NCBI RefSeq assembly: GCF_000003815.2
Contig: NC_049983.1
Coordinates: 21,061,341 to 21,125,340, forward strand
Direction of reading: 5' to 3'
Origin: Branchiostoma floridae
Taxonomy: Eukaryota > Chordata > Leptocardii > Amphioxiformes > Branchiostomatidae
DNA length: 64,000 bases
Position numbers and translations under genes: made by a program. Under the pieces are notes generated by a model. It saw only the letters and a program-made list of their open reading frames with translations. It was not told the DNA's origin and searched no databases. Position 1 is the stretch's first letter. Every line of letters starts with the position of its first letter. Below, in pieces: positions 36,615 through 51,100 of the stretch.

Positions 36615-37680
36615 CAACTTGTGAGGAGTAAGGGATAAGTTTAATATTGTAACCTGTTAGTAAGAGTACTTAGTTGTGAGGAGGGAAATAGATGAGTGTT
36701 ATATTGCAACCTGTAAGAGTAGTGAGGCGGATAGAGATAAGTGTGATAATATCAGTGTAACCTGTAAGAGAAGTGTGGAAGGGGATAGAGATGAGTGTTA
36801 TACTGTAAACTGTAAGAGTAATGGGGGGGATAGAGATTAGTGTTATACGGTCAACACTAAGAGTACAGAGGGGGATAGGGATTTATTGTAATACCGTAAA
36901 CTGTAAGAGTAGTGATGGGGATAGAGATTTATTGTTATGCCGTAAACTGTAAGAGTAGTGAGGGGGATAGAGATTTATTGTTACCCCTAAGACTCTCAGA
37001 GTAGAGAGGGGGAAAGGTATTAATGTTAGTCTGTAATCTGAAAGAGTAGCGAGGGGGAATGAGATATATGTTATTCCGTAAACTGTAAGAGTAGAGAGGG
37101 GGGAAGAGATTTATTGTTATACCGTAAACTGTAAGAGTAGTGAGGGGGATAGAGATTTATTGTTATACCGTAAACTGTAAGAGTAGTGAGGGGGATAGAG
37201 ATTTATGGTAAAACCGAAAACTTTAAGGGTATTGGGGGGAATAGGTTTCAGTGTTATCCCGTAAACTTTAAGAGTAGTGAGGGGAATAGAGATTTATTGT
37301 TATCCCGTAAACTGTAAGAGTAGTGAGGGGGATAGAGATTTATTGTTATCCCGTAACCTGTAAGAGTAGTGAGGGGGATAGAGATGAGTGTTATACCGTA
37401 AACTGTAAGAGTAGTGAGGGGGATAGAGATGAGTGTTATACTGTAAACTGTAAGAGTAGTGAGGGGGATAGAGATTAGTGTTATACTGTAAACTGTAAGA
37501 GTAGTGAGGGGGATAGAGATCAGTGTTATACTGTAAACTGTAAGAGTAGTGAGGGGGATAGAGATTAGTGTTATACTGTAAACTGTAAGAGTAGTGAGGG
37601 GGATAGAGATTTATTGTTATACCGTAAACTGTAAGAGTAGTGAGGGGGATAGAGATGAGTGTTATACTGTAAACTGTGAT
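36615..37680. repeat. 45-bp minisatellite, about 23 copies
   Basis: The unit consensus is GTAAGAGTAGTGAGGGGGAT followed by AGAGATTTATTGTTATACCG and TAAACT. The last ten copies are the most uniform. The unit is a multiple of three, so the minus strand shows an artificial 15-residue repeat (NLYPPHYSYSLQYNT). There is no start-site or splice context for a gene. Confidence 0.92.
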
Positions 37681-37689
37681 CATTATGAT

Positions 37690-40600
37690 GATATAACCTA
37701 TAAAAAGTATAAGTAGAGTAGTGGGGAGGGGGAGATGTGAGTGATATTATCCAATGTTTGTATAATAGTTATGTGTTATCAATGAACAGTAACTACCAGT
37801 ATCATGGCAGTATGACAGATGGAAATTACAGTAACATGTTTTCTGTTTATGGACATGAATTGCTATAAATGTTGTTAATAATGCCCTAATTTGCATGATA
37901 ATAGCAACAATATTATGATATTTAGCAAGATGATATCTGAAGTAGGAATGAGGGTAGTTTTGAATATTCAGCTCAAAAGGACTTTTGACTGAGGTTATGC
38001 CAATGACATATTTCAATATTATACTACTTGTGCTACTAAACACCTTGATTGCATAATTAATGTCCGAATATTACTAGTATGTTCCCTTTGACAAACTTGG
38101 TACGTGGTATAAAATTTATACCCATAGTATAGGGAGGTTAGCTAAACATGTCAATATAATGAATTATATCCAAGTATATCCTGGATACTAATAAGGACCG
38201 AATGAGCATAATCATGATAATTTGGACTATTTCTCTCATAATTAATGCTATGGATGTCATATTGGAGGTGAAGGGAAGGTGCATACAGCAAAATGTGAAT
38301 TATGTTAGTGAGTACTTCATGTGCATATTTGATGCAGAAACTGCTAATTTCTTCTGGTCAATGGTAGGGATTTCCTATAAGACATGTAGGTTAAGCTCTA
38401 GGATAGGGGCATGTGGGTAATGCTCATGATGACCTTATTTCCATTTTAATGCAGAAATTCATTAATGATTCCTTTTGTGGTAAATGGGAGGGACTTAATG
38501 GTGGAGACATAAGATTAAGAAGCTTGACAAATGGCCAATTCCAAGAAGTATGTGTTGTGCTACTTAGCATCTAATCTGCATAATAGATAATGACATTTTA
38601 TAATTTCTTTATTACTGAAATATCATGCACTTTGTTCAAAATGTTACATTTCTATGTAGTTGACAGTATAGTCATTAGGATGTAACAATGAGTAGTCATT
38701 GTGAATGAAGATTCTTGATATTTATATTTCATAACATACTATGAAATATCATGTTTTATACAGGTGATGTTGTGCTGTGGATCTGAGGAGGGGGACAGCT
38801 GTTTTAGCCAGTGACATCATTTGGCTTGATGGGAATTAGACAAACTTGGCCAAGCAACCACCTGTCAGCACATCAAAACAGTCCCATCCATTCTTACAGA
38901 GTTTAGAACCCTTCCCAAGCTACCTACTGTCTTACCCATTACCAGCAACATTTTTGTAGTTTTCAGGGGTCTTTCACACCTCTCTAAACAACCAAAATTG
39001 ACATAAAGCCCAGCAGCAGCCATGTCTGATGAAAGCTCCTTGGTCAAAATGGGAATGTCTGCATGTTCTAGCACTAGCAACCATTCATTTTATTCTAACA
39101 TCATAATCAGAAACAATCCACAAATTAATCTTCACAACAATACCACCATGGATATAGATAGATGCAGTTTAACAGCAGTAAAAATTTGTTAATGACAATA
39201 GACTATTATGTACCTTTTTGGGACATGTCATTGAATTCAGTAAAGCACATTAAAACCTTGCACTGTGCTATTTGCACCAGTGGGCATTTTGACACACTGA
39301 GAAACTTATGAAAGCACTTGTTTGGTCTGTTTAGGAACAGATAACTACAAAACAAACCATGTTTGATTCATTGTTAGACAAACTCAGCACTGACTGTTAA
39401 ACAATGGTTTCTTGAAATTTGTTTAACTAACATGGAGGTTAAAAACTGTGTAAATACCTTTCATGCGAACTAAGATATCCTGCAAATGGGATCATTTATT
39501 ATGTTTTTGGCCCAACCAACCAACTAGATCCAACTAGTTTTGATCAACTAACTGACCTCAGCATGCATTTTTGCTCAGTCCCATGATATATATATATGAG
39601 TGGTTCCCCACGACAAGTTTGTACATCATTTCACTCAACTGTAATTATATAACTCTGGCTATAAATTGTTGTTGTTTGATTACAAATCTTGTTTCTAATT
39701 TGGCATTGATATTTATACATGACATGTTTGTTCAATAAAATTTGGCTAGTATTTAACAAATATGACGTTGTTTATTTCATATTGTTCAATAGCACTTAGG
39801 GCTAGTTATCATAAACTTCAGATGAAGGTAGGAAAGAATAGAAAGTTGACCCTTCTGGATTAATACAAGGTGCATTTAATATTGACTATGCATCATCACA
39901 TGCCCCTTATATGCAACATCACAGATCAAAACACAATATCTTACTTATCTAATCTAGTGTGATCTAGTGTGAGTATGAAATGTAACTAGCAAACTGTAGG
40001 GTAAACCCTGGAGACGTGATTAAAAATGACAATGGTAGGACAAACTCTGAGCTATCTCATAGTTTTGATTATTTCAAGGAAGGTGATTTCAAGCTGGAAA
40101 AAAACCCTCTTGCTAGTGTCACAAACACATTGAAAACGATACAGTGTGCGTAGATAAGAACTAAATGTAATTTTAAGTTGGAACGCTTGGTAAGATTTTA
40201 AAGGATTGACAACTTGGCTTGATAAATGGGAACTTTCTCTTTGACTGATTGATGAGACTTGCAGATGAAACAATTACTCTAAGTACAATATGAACGAACG
40301 GTCGGTATAGCATATTATAAACTAAAAGAGAAAGTGAGGGACGCGTCTATAGATTCTCCAAGCAGAGATTTCGGTCGGGAGGCGTCGACCGAAACCTCCG
40401 CCTGGAGAAAAATACGCGCTCCGCCGCACGCGTGCTGTTTGTATAACGTTTAATATAACGTTATAGTGGTGCGTTCTTTTTCTGGAATCAAAATAACCGC
40501 TCCGAATGACATCGCCTCGCGCGGATTGGGGGCATCTGCTTTTCGCACTCGAAATGTATGATAAACCATATATCGACAGAAAGTACAATTTTCGCTCTTT

Positions 40601-42145
40601 CATACACGCTAAATTTCCTGTTGGTTTGAAACCTACACCATGGTAAAAACAACAAAGGAATTTACACGAAAATTACGTGTTTTCGAGCCGTAATATTGGC
40701 GGGAAGGCGATAAAATAGCAGTTAAAAAAACTATAAGAGTAAAAAATGAAGCTGAAATATTGTAAATAACTGGAAAATAAGAAGATACAGGGTTAAATAC
40801 TCCAGCGGCAAGGTTTCTTGCAAGGGGTGTTTACGCCCGGAGTCATGGAACGGACTACTTTCTCTCGCGGAAGGAAAATAAAACTGCCTCGAACTCTCGA
40901 CGTGGCTGGGCGGCTGGTGTTCTACCCTTGTCCTTAGTGACCCTTTAATAGTGAGTTTCTGGGCACAGACGGTGAAACCTGGCGACCAAACTGATTGGTC
41001 CGGTCCGACCGTCGGGCCATCGCCATCAAGTCATATCGATTGCCCCAGCGGCCAAGCTATTCTAACTACTGTAATCCTAATCATAACTATAACTACTAGT
41101 TTAAAAAAAACTTAACTCAAAGTCAGACTCAAAGTATTGTCTCCACACGCACACGCACTAACCCATTGAGCAAAACTCTACCGCCGTGACGGGCGGGTTT
41201 GGAGTCACTGCTCAGAACCTGGCGTCCGATTGTGGAAGAATTGAAGGGAACATTTATGTTTGTTTTGCAACCCAATGCATAAAAAGTTACTTTCCCCTAG
41301 CCTGGTATCCAGCCGTAATTATAGCTCCCGAGTCTCTTCTCTCCTGGATACCAGGCTAACTTCCCCCCCCCCCCCCCCTCCCCAAAAAACTTCCCAGACC
41401 ACATGATCATCTCTGAAGGAATGTCATGCCTCTGGTTGCGACCCACAGCGGACAACAAGTACAGTTTAATACTGTAATACTTCCGAAATATACCAACGGT
41501 GCCAAAGATCCGGGAGCTGGGCGGCTTCCAATCCTGTCCTCACAAAATCCATCCAATGAACAGAAGTTAGATTCCGCATCAATGCAGGACATCGTACGCT
41601 TTTTCAATACGACGACGTCATCGAACAGTACCGTCCCGCCACATTGTCCCGTTGTGAAGCTGTAATTCCTGAGATGGAGGTCGTGACTGGAACCAATAAC
41701 CGTGGGTAATGATCCACATGTGTCTGTAAGGATCGGGTGTGCTTTCCGCGGCTACAGACCAGGATACCGATCTGTCTCGTCCAGTGCCAGACCTTGGGAA
41801 CGGGCCAGAGGTGACGCGCTGACGACCGCAGCCTTGAAGGGGGAGGATTTCCACCTTACGGGGGCTACTTCATAGGAGCATCACCAAATTCTACTTCGGG
41901 ATTTTCGGCACAGAGGTGTCGAAACAACTTTCCAGTTGCATTTGGCGATTTTGCGCGCACGCTGAGCCGTCCTCTAGAGGCGTATCGAGCGATTTGTGTG
42001 TAAACAGCTCTTCCTGCGCTTCCTAGTTAAACCCCAGAAGTAACGGGGAACTTAATTGTTTCCAAAAAGAGCCACCTATCTTGCCGTCTTATTCCCCAGG
42101 TTACCAGTTCATCGGGCACCGGGCAGCCAGACCAGGCGAGCTAGT
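37690..42145. other. No protein gene; possible end of a non-coding transcript
   Basis: AT-rich DNA. At 38762 a TACAG acceptor-like site is followed by about 1 kb without ORFs, ending at an AATAAA (39734-39739). Together with the donor at 35512 this could be a spliced plus-strand non-coding RNA. About 140 bp at 40500-40640 resemble 35640-35780 (shared GATTGGGGGC and CTTTTCGCACT). A 61-bp fold-back lies at 41298-41358. The segment before 42145 should hold the promoter of the SOD-like gene. Confidence 0.35.
41298..41358. repeat. Short fold-back element
   Basis: The 15-bp arms TAGCCTGGTATCCAG and CTGGATACCAGGCTA are exact reverse complements. The interior, CAGCCGTAATTATAGCTC, resembles the arm of the hairpin at 57.8 kb. 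Confidence 0.7.
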
Positions 42146-45100
42146 ATGGCGCCCGTCGGATTTTTAGTCTTCCTGTCCACTTGCTGGACTTTGCTGCACA
42201 GAGGAGAGGGTCAACAGTACTACAGTCAGTACACTAACTACGGCGGCGGCGGCGGTAAGGTCATCGAAATTACTGAGTCGTACGAGATATGTGAGTGCCA
42301 TGTTTCTTTTCAGATTTAAACTCTTCCTGCACGCCGACACCACCAAACCCCTCAGTGCACTTGTGTTGTTCGTTAGGGCCGTACTTTTAGCGGGGAAAGC
42401 TTGTGACGTGGCAGCTCAAGATGGGAGAAAATGTCTTTAGCTTTACTTTGCGGGGTAACTATCATCCTTCCAGGGGGGATTCGCCCTCTCTGTTGATCAG
42501 TGTGGTCGGGTCTATTAAGCAAGTCGTTTTAGTAGGTTACAACACCGGGGTGCTTAGACCTAGATTATTTACTGGAAGTAGATCAGATGAAGACTTTGGG
42601 CGGATGGCCAAACGGCGGCGCTCAAGTTCGCACAGTTGGCGCGCTTTCTTCTTCCTTGACCTTTCTGTACTAAAGGTAGTTGGAAAGGTTGTATCGGCCG
42701 CCGTTTGGCCGTACTTTTGTGTTTTGATTATAGTATTGTCAGCTTTCATCTCCCTGTTGTTGTGATGGGTAGGAAATATGGCGGAGAGCCGCTTGAAGTG
42801 ATTTACGCCTTCCTGCATTTTTCTTGGGAAACCAGCCGTAAGATTTGTTTTTGCAGCCAGCGAAAATATACCATTTTATGAAGATGTAAGAAAGGAGTAA
42901 AACTGTGGCTGTGTGTTAAGTGTTTGTAAACCTCTAGGCTAGATTTGCGCACTGTATAGTGCGCTCATGACTCTACGTAAATTTAACTTTCGTTCGTCCG
43001 ATCTATTCCCCTGGTGAAAGCGAACCATTAATTAAAAATCTCCGCAACCCAACCTCTGCTTGGAGAATACGTCCTATCGCTTTTGTGAAGTTTCTGATCG
43101 TGGATGCGCTTCAATGATTTGACAGCGACTTATCAGTATCAGTGTCAGTATCATCATTTATCAAAGAACTATAGGCGCCATGTTGTTTTGTTCTGCCTCG
43201 CCGCTTTGAGTTTAGTGACAGCGGGCTGGTAGTGGTTAGAGCAGGGGCGCTCAGACTGGATTAAAACTTTGAAGTCCATAAAATTTGATCACGGTCCCAC
43301 CAGGCGAAGACTGCAATTGTGGCCCTATAGTTTGGATAGTTAAGTTGGCTAATAGGCTTGTAAAGAATGTCGTAGTTTTGTGGCAGGGTATCCAAAATGT
43401 ATCTAAACCAAAAAATAACAAGCTACCAAAGCGCACCAAGCGTGGATTTTCCGTGTTGTGAAAACTTACCAGGAGGAATATTCGTTTTTAAAGTTACAAA
43501 GGTATATTGAAAGATAGATCATTGACTCATTTATGTAAATGTTGCCATTTAAGCGCCAAAGAGTGAGACTGTATCGCCCATCGAATGCTTTCTACTCCAT
43601 CTTGCCTCCCCTTCCCCCCACCTTGGCGTGTTTGAAAAGACTTTGTAGATTAGTCCACAACTGTTATGACGTGTCAATCTTCCTCTGTAGTACCCCGGGT
43701 TTGAGGCGGTCCTGTAGATAAGACGACATGTGCTGCTGATTATCCTCCCTATATGCACTGGAGGCAGAGGCCGAGGTTTTGTCAGCATACTGCCGGGAGA
43801 TGCAAGTACCCTGCCGTTACTCTTGCCTTCCAGTCAGTTAATGACAGAAGTGGGGTTCTAGGTCGAACAGACAAAGTCGACAAGACACCCGAAGACGAGG
43901 GAATAGGTCATTCCTGCATCTCTTCTTCAGACAGAGTCTGCCCCGACCGGAGTACGCTTTATGAAAATCACCTGTGCATTCCAGTGTTTACGTCCCCGAT
44001 GTGTGCGCACGGGACCGACTGCCTATTAACTCCAATCCGGCACTGCAAAGACCAAACCTGTTTTTGTTTTAAAACCTGTTGTGACGAAAGTTCTTGGATT
44101 CAAGATCTTGATCTTGGGCCGTGACAGGCTTGGAAGACGACAACCTGTTACCTGGGGGGCGGGCGTGCCTAAACGGACCTGAGTAGATTTCGGCGTTCCT
44201 CCGAGACTGTTACTATTTTAATAGCCAATGCAAAAATCTAAATATGGCTGTATATTGAGGTTTTCCCCTGTTTGTCATTAACTGCGATGGGTGATTCTTA
44301 AACGTGTTTATTGACAATCTGTTCCTGCTGCCACACGGCTCTGCTGTTCCTCGCAAATCCAATCTGAAAGGACCTACTAGCGCGGCACTTCCTCTGTAAG
44401 TATGCCAAAAGAGGATATTGTATCACAGAATAGGAAACAACACAAGGTTACTGGCAGTGTTACTGGTAGCCTGCAGTAGGTCATTGCCAGCTAAACTAGC
44501 AATACGTAGGATGGTAATGGCATCCATGATACTTTATTACATGCGTTTCGATATGATTACGCAATGTTTGCCTACTTAAAAACTCACATTCAGCGAGAAA
44601 TTCTTTTTGTCAATTCACGACCTGTGCAAATACCGTTAGTGACAGAAAAGCTACCTTTCTCTATTACTGCGCTGGTTGAAGCAGGGAGTCATACTGGCCA
44701 AGCGATTCTCATCGCCTGACAGTAAATGTTCACCTCTTGACGTTGACCTTGAAATAGACCCGGCTGGGATGATGCCCCCTCCCACATTCCACCTCCGGTA
44801 TGCATAGTCCTGCCACATTTGAAGTGAAAGGTTAGCCATCCTTTAAAGATAACCACAGAAGTGAAGACTCCTTTCTACTTTCTAGCAGATAAAAGTCGGG
44901 AATTTGTCAGTTCGGAATTTGAAATGCTTCAATCGTCCAAGACAGCACTTAACAAAACGGACCACCTGCTGCTACTTGTAGAGTTGTAGTCTATGGCATC
45001 AGTTGTGGTCTATGGTATGTCAACTTTTAAGTTGGAATTAAAATCCCCTCCGACTTGAGATTCCTTTTGAAGAAAAAGTGTTGTGCCCCAGGGTGCCATC

Positions 45101-48100
45101 CGTTTCTGTCTCCGAAACACGCTTACATTATGAGACAATCTTCCGTTGAAGTTCTAGGGAACAGAAGCTCAGATGTTTGTAATTAAATGTTTCTTAAAAT
45201 AGGACTGTCATTGCCATTCATCTGGCAGGTTTCAAAGGTTTTGCCCTTAATTCAGTTGCTCAAGATAAGCGATTAAATCCCTACTTCAGCATTTCAGGCA
45301 CATGCGTTATATTTGTGCATTTGATAAAGTGCCTCTTGCGATTAAAGATTTGTATGTCGCCCAAAGCTAAGGGTAGAATTCCTCACAACATGTCGTATGT
45401 CTTCGTAATCTACGTTTACTCCAGACCTGGTTTCAGTCAATGGTTAGTTAAGTGTCAAGGCTGGATGAGAAGTTTCTTGAGGCTGACTAAAACCTAGGCC
45501 TGATAGACCTTTCTCTCTTAGCAACGAACTATTTCTTCTTTTGGATACTTTGAGTGTACTATTGTGATGCTTGGAGGAAACACTGACGGACGAACTGACA
45601 ACGAAGATTAGGCAACTTGCGACCTTGATCAAATGTGTCAAATGTCAATAATGATCCTGTAGCAGCAGCAGACATGTCCTGCATCGGGCAACTTTCTAGA
45701 TATTCGCTATCAGTGACGATGCACATTGGTCAGGCGGTGCTTATATGTAGATATGGTCATTTGTACAGGTTTGACTGTACCAGCTATACTTTGGCAAGGG
45801 CTTCGCGGAGGGTTCGCCATTTTGTCACAAAATTGCCAGTTCATGCTGGTCGTGAATTTGATCCGCTGATCTGCCTATCCGGTGATCCCTGAACAAACTC
45901 TTCATCTGCAACTTACTCGGCCCTCAGTAGCAGAGGGGGTCCTCTCATTTAATACCGTACTTATTTATTCGACCCACATTGACTTGCAAGACAATCTTAT
46001 TGTCACCCTGATATTGTAATTTGAAATAGGTGGTGAGGTGGTGTTCGTTTCCCGTAAACAAAAATGTGTTTGCATCCTCCAGCAATGGCAAGTTTGGAAA
46101 TTGACCCGAAGAAACAGAAATTGTTGATCTCATACTCCCACCAACACCAAACAATATGTTAGACTGTTTTGTCCTCAGCAAACGGCTAATTTTGATGGCC
46201 TGACCAGCCGCCAATTGCGTGAGCTTGCTTTCCGAAGTTGTAATTTGCCGCCTGCCTGAAGATGTTGGAGATGTTTGTAGAATCCAAATCATTCTCGGAT
46301 TTTGCTTGCTACTCGAACTTCGTTCTGGTATAATAAAAGACACTCACATCCGAATGCTAAAGCTGTAGCTAAAGACTCTCTCTCGAAGAACTCTAGGATA
46401 TCTAGAGATCTGCTGCCTAGCTCTCGGGCCTGTGGTCTATAGCAGGGGGATAACTGGCCTGGATAAGATGGGACTTAATACCACCCTTTCCAGACTCCAT
46501 GTGGTGTACTGAAGCATGTTCACCCCTTCTCACAACACATGTTGGACCAGATATGTATAACGTTAATGCTTGAATTGCGTGTTAATGTTGGCTTGCTATT
46601 CGTATTCACTACAGGAAGTAATGTAACCACGTGTTCGTTCTACCCAGTATCACCCAACTCTCAGTGCATGGTTCTGATCCTATTTTGATTTGTTTGCTTC
46701 TGTGTTTCTTGTATTGTGCTTGACATATCTGACTGTTAAGAGCATCCCAGAGCGCTATCTTGCTATACTGAGAGGAGGAAGAAATGAACCTTCTCAGCTC
46801 GTAACGACGCCACCTTGTAGATTTGCTGACAGTGCCACGCTGGACACCCTGCACGTCCCAGACAGAACACGCACGAACCCGACCCTGCCTGCTGCATGGA
46901 TGTGTGATAATGACAGTTGATAACCCACTAACACTCTTTGTTCCAGTTGATTCCTCGGCCCCATCACCAAGTTATCCGTCCGCCAGTTATCCGTCCGCCA
47001 GTTATCCATCCGCCAGTTATCCATCATCCAGTTATCCCACCTCCTATGGCTATGACAAAACGTCCTACAACTACCAACAGCAACCATCACCATCTGTTGC
47101 AGCTTGCGGAGACCAACACAACCTGTGCAGTGAGTGGGCCAAGAACAACCAGTGCGTGGAGAATTCGGGCTACATGCTGGAAATGTGCCCACAGAGTTGC
47201 CGAGCGCCCTGCCCTCAGCGCCCGGCCCCATCCTACCCGTCGTACCCCTATCCCTACCCCTCCTCATACCCATATCCCTACCCCTCCTCATACCCATCTT
47301 ATCCTTCTGGGTATCCTTCGTACCCATCCTCTGGTAAGTCGTAGTATAAAGTATTATACCAGAGTATTATACCGCATATGTAGTTTGATGGTTTGTACAT
47401 ATGTTTGCATGGGTCTCGGTTGGTGCACAGCACATTAGAAGTCGCTGCCTAAGTCTTGAATCAGTTAGGAACTGTAGTGTTTATGAACGACCAAATTCGC
47501 ACGAATTGTTTTCATAATAATTCTCAATAGCGTAAATTGGCCTTTTCTTATTATATGGCATGTTTGCGATTACACTTGGGCAATGCGTATTGTCGTTTGT
47601 TAAGCTAAGAAACGGAACTATTTTCATAATTATCATCGTAGTCTTTCGTTCCAAATAGAAGTACAGGTGCACAAAGTTATGTTCATATGATACAAATTGT
47701 TTGCGACCACCCAAGGGCAGATCGAGGTGTCGAGAGCAATAAGGACTTCATTCTACAAGAACCCATTTGCTTCCCCTCAAACTTGAAACCAAATTTAACT
47801 CGATCTTTTATAAAATTTGAATTACAAACGGCATGCGTGTCCAACCCCTCGGGTGCTTTTACCAGAGCGTTGCTATAACACAAAGGATGCCCTCCGTATC
47901 TGCTAGCTGGGTACTACGTCTCGGCAGCGGAGTTTTACCAGCTGCAGGTGAACGTGAGCGCCATCTGGGAGATCCTGAACATCACCAACCCCGACCTCGT
48001 CCTCAACATCACCGCCGAGATGAAGAAGAGGCTGGAGAGTAGCACACAGACGACAACAACAACGACGACGTCGACGACAACAACAACAAGTGGATCTGGA

Positions 48101-51100
48101 GTAAGTAGTTAATGATCTATGTTTGTTGTGTTATAGTGCACCATGGGACACTTTTCTTATTAAACACTACCACTGAGACGTTTATATACTAACATTACAT
48201 GTAGTAGTTCTTCGGTCTACTACTCACATGCTGATCAAGAGATCCGTACAGTGTCGGTGATGAGTGTCTGTTTGCCTAGTCAAAATTTTCCACAAGTTTG
48301 ATTTACCAGATTCAGCCTGCTGTGCATACCATAGGCCCGTTTCTCTTAGCCACTCTTTTAAGCCGGAATTTCCCGTTATCACTGCCCAGGGAAACTAACA
48401 CCGTACAAAGTCCCTGGCGCGCGCTATTGGTATAGATAGGCGTAGCACCATAGAAATAGTGGGCTCACTATAATATGGTTACCAGGCTTTGTGTCTGTGG
48501 TAAAACTGTAGCAACTGTGTAGATCGGGCTATCGCAAAACTGTTCAGATGTGGCCGTGACTTCTTGGAATATAAAACGTCAGATAGAAATGTCTCTAATA
48601 TTGCGATATTTGTTCATTTCACAAAAAATTGCAATAAACAGTAAATGTAAACTTGCACGACGCTTTGTGTCATGAAGGTGGGGGGGGGGGTGCGTTGAAT
48701 ATTCCTCATTGACATATACGTGTTTTATCAGTAGGGGGCAGAAACAACGTTGTACACAACACATTGCAGAAGTCAGAACCACCTGCACACATATGCTGCC
48801 CTGTTGGTGACGATAACCTCTCCTTTTGGCAGAATCTCAATTGTTCATTAACTGCATCTCTGCAGATCTGTCGGAGAGCTCCGTTTGGCAATGCTTCTTG
48901 CAATGTGTAGTAAAACTATTCCAACTATTCCTTATCTGTGAGAACTGTGCAGCGTGTTAGAAACCATAACATTTCTTTTCTGTCTCTAGAGTTGTTTGAT
49001 GATTGGTCACAGCGCACTGAAACTACGACAAATTTAGGCACACTTTGGCTGGAAGGACAAGGGCAAAAGTCATTCGGTTCATGCCCAGGTGATTAGTTGG
49101 TCACTAGGCTAGTATGGGCTCACACTGTCACCTGGCGTAGTGCCATGCACCTTTTGTGTCTGACCCTCGAGACCTCTGTCTGGCTTCGCCATTGGTGAAA
49201 TCATGCATCCGCGAGTTTGTTAGCACAAGAAAGGTGGTATCAAATGGTGAGGTAAGGTTGGCCCCATACGACCTACAACATTTCGTTGGATTCAAGTCTT
49301 ACGTGCTCTTTAGTAGATTGCCTGCTGGTGATTGCAGTTGTTGCAAACATCCGCCAACTGTCATTTTTCTCATATTCAATCTCCCATGGACTGAAATAGA
49401 CAATGCCAACCCCCAACCCTTCTTGCATCGAAGGGAAAAGAATCAAATCATACAAAAACGTAACGTGAAAAGTAGAAGAAAAAACTTCGTGATGACACCG
49501 TGACAAACATGTCTGTTCTAAGAAAAACCACAGCATCAGAACGTGATATAACGCAAGAGGTCACATCACCACGGCGCTGTATCTACAAACATGCTGACTT
49601 CATTACAAGTCAACGATGTCGTGTCTGTTTTGAGTTCTGGAGGATTTTAAACCAGAGGTGAAGGCTTAGGGGTATACCGTAGGTACCCCCGAGTAGTAAT
49701 TTTGGATATCCTCCAGACAGTTTTACACATTTTTGTTCGCGCTGAGTTCTAACAGTGTTTCCTCGTCAGTTTGGCACTGGTGCGGCAGGGTCTGCAGCCT
49801 GCTGCTCGGGAGTGAAGTGTGTTCCGCGGGACAAGCTGTCCTGTTCTCTCAACGAACAAGTCCTGCCGTACGGGGAATGTTGCTACCAATGTCTAGGTGA
49901 GACTTTCTCTGTATTCTCTGGAGTACATTTCAATTCAATCCAAGTTATGTCAATTTTATCAACATTGCAGAGAGAGAATGCAGACGCACAAAAAGGGTAG
50001 CTTAACTGGCGTCGATGGAATTGATGGACTATTCACGATAACACATATGCACCTATATTCATACACTGAGAGCTGACCTTTATAGTGTATTTACACTGCT
50101 GATGTGTTATACTTACTCCCTACGTATAGACCAATCAGAAGCTATGTAACAGACTTGCCCATGAAAATCTAACAGGTGTCAGTTTCCGGGCGCAAAGGAT
50201 GCTGGGTAGCTGGGCATCACGGCCTCATCAAGTGGACGATATCTCAGCTTCTTCACCTATCCTTTCCGCATAAAGGACAGGGAACAGGACAAATATCTTT
50301 GAAAACCATACTAACGTGTCTAGTTCTTGTGTCTGTGTCGTCTGCAGGAGAGACCGGGTACAGGTATGGACACTGTGACATGCTGCCCAACACGGCCATA
50401 CCGTTGGACCAGCAGACGCCTATCGCTGGTTATGTTGACGTTAGGCAAAAGGTACAGAATGCATTTCCCTTATCATGGTACCACTCTGGGTGTAGATGGA
50501 GAGTTTATAGGTCCCCCATAGTGTAGAATATAATCAAGATACATGCGCAGCACCTACTAGTACTTTCTGAACAGACTGCACAGGCAGTTTAAGGCCTGTG
50601 ACACCTGACTACCGGTGCAATGGCCTAGTGGTTAGAGTGTTCGCCTTGCATTCGGTAGGTCGTGAGTTCGATCCCGGCCGAGTCATACCAAAGACTTTAA
50701 AAATGGTACATGCTGCTTTCTCTGCTTAGCACTCAGCACTAATGAGGAAGAGTATGGAAGTTAAACACACATCACTACCAGCGGACCAGCCCCCTGCTGT
50801 AGTGGCTTGCACATGTGTGGCCCAAGGGCTACAGAAATGGAGATGGGCGCCACCCGCATCTGTTACTGATGTACGGGCAACTTTAACTTTAACTTAACAC
50901 CTGTAGATTCTCAGTCGAGCAGTTATATGGCCATAACTTTTGATGTAACCATCTGTTTTCAACAATTTTTGGCCAGTTAACGTAATTCACCCATATTCAA
51001 AATATGATGACAAGAAAATTGTGGATCCTCAATATTTTGGGGTTAAAAAACCATTTTTTGGTAAAAAATAGGGATGCTATTAAAATGGGTCTGTGCCCAC

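Noticed and set aside
37300-37683. 127-codon tandem-repeat protein on the minus strand
   Set aside because: It is a 45-bp minisatellite read in an open frame, with no splice, start or domain support.
46794-47327. Minus-strand ORF of 177 codons
   Set aside because: Shadow of the Tyr/Pro-rich ShKT exon on the plus strand.
49156-49503. 115-codon ORF in the SOD-like gene intron
   Set aside because: No splice context in phase and no recognisable domain.
50613-50690. Functional tRNA gene
   Set aside because: The A and B boxes are good but no cloverleaf acceptor stem closes, and the sequence runs into a SINE body with an ACTTTA tail.
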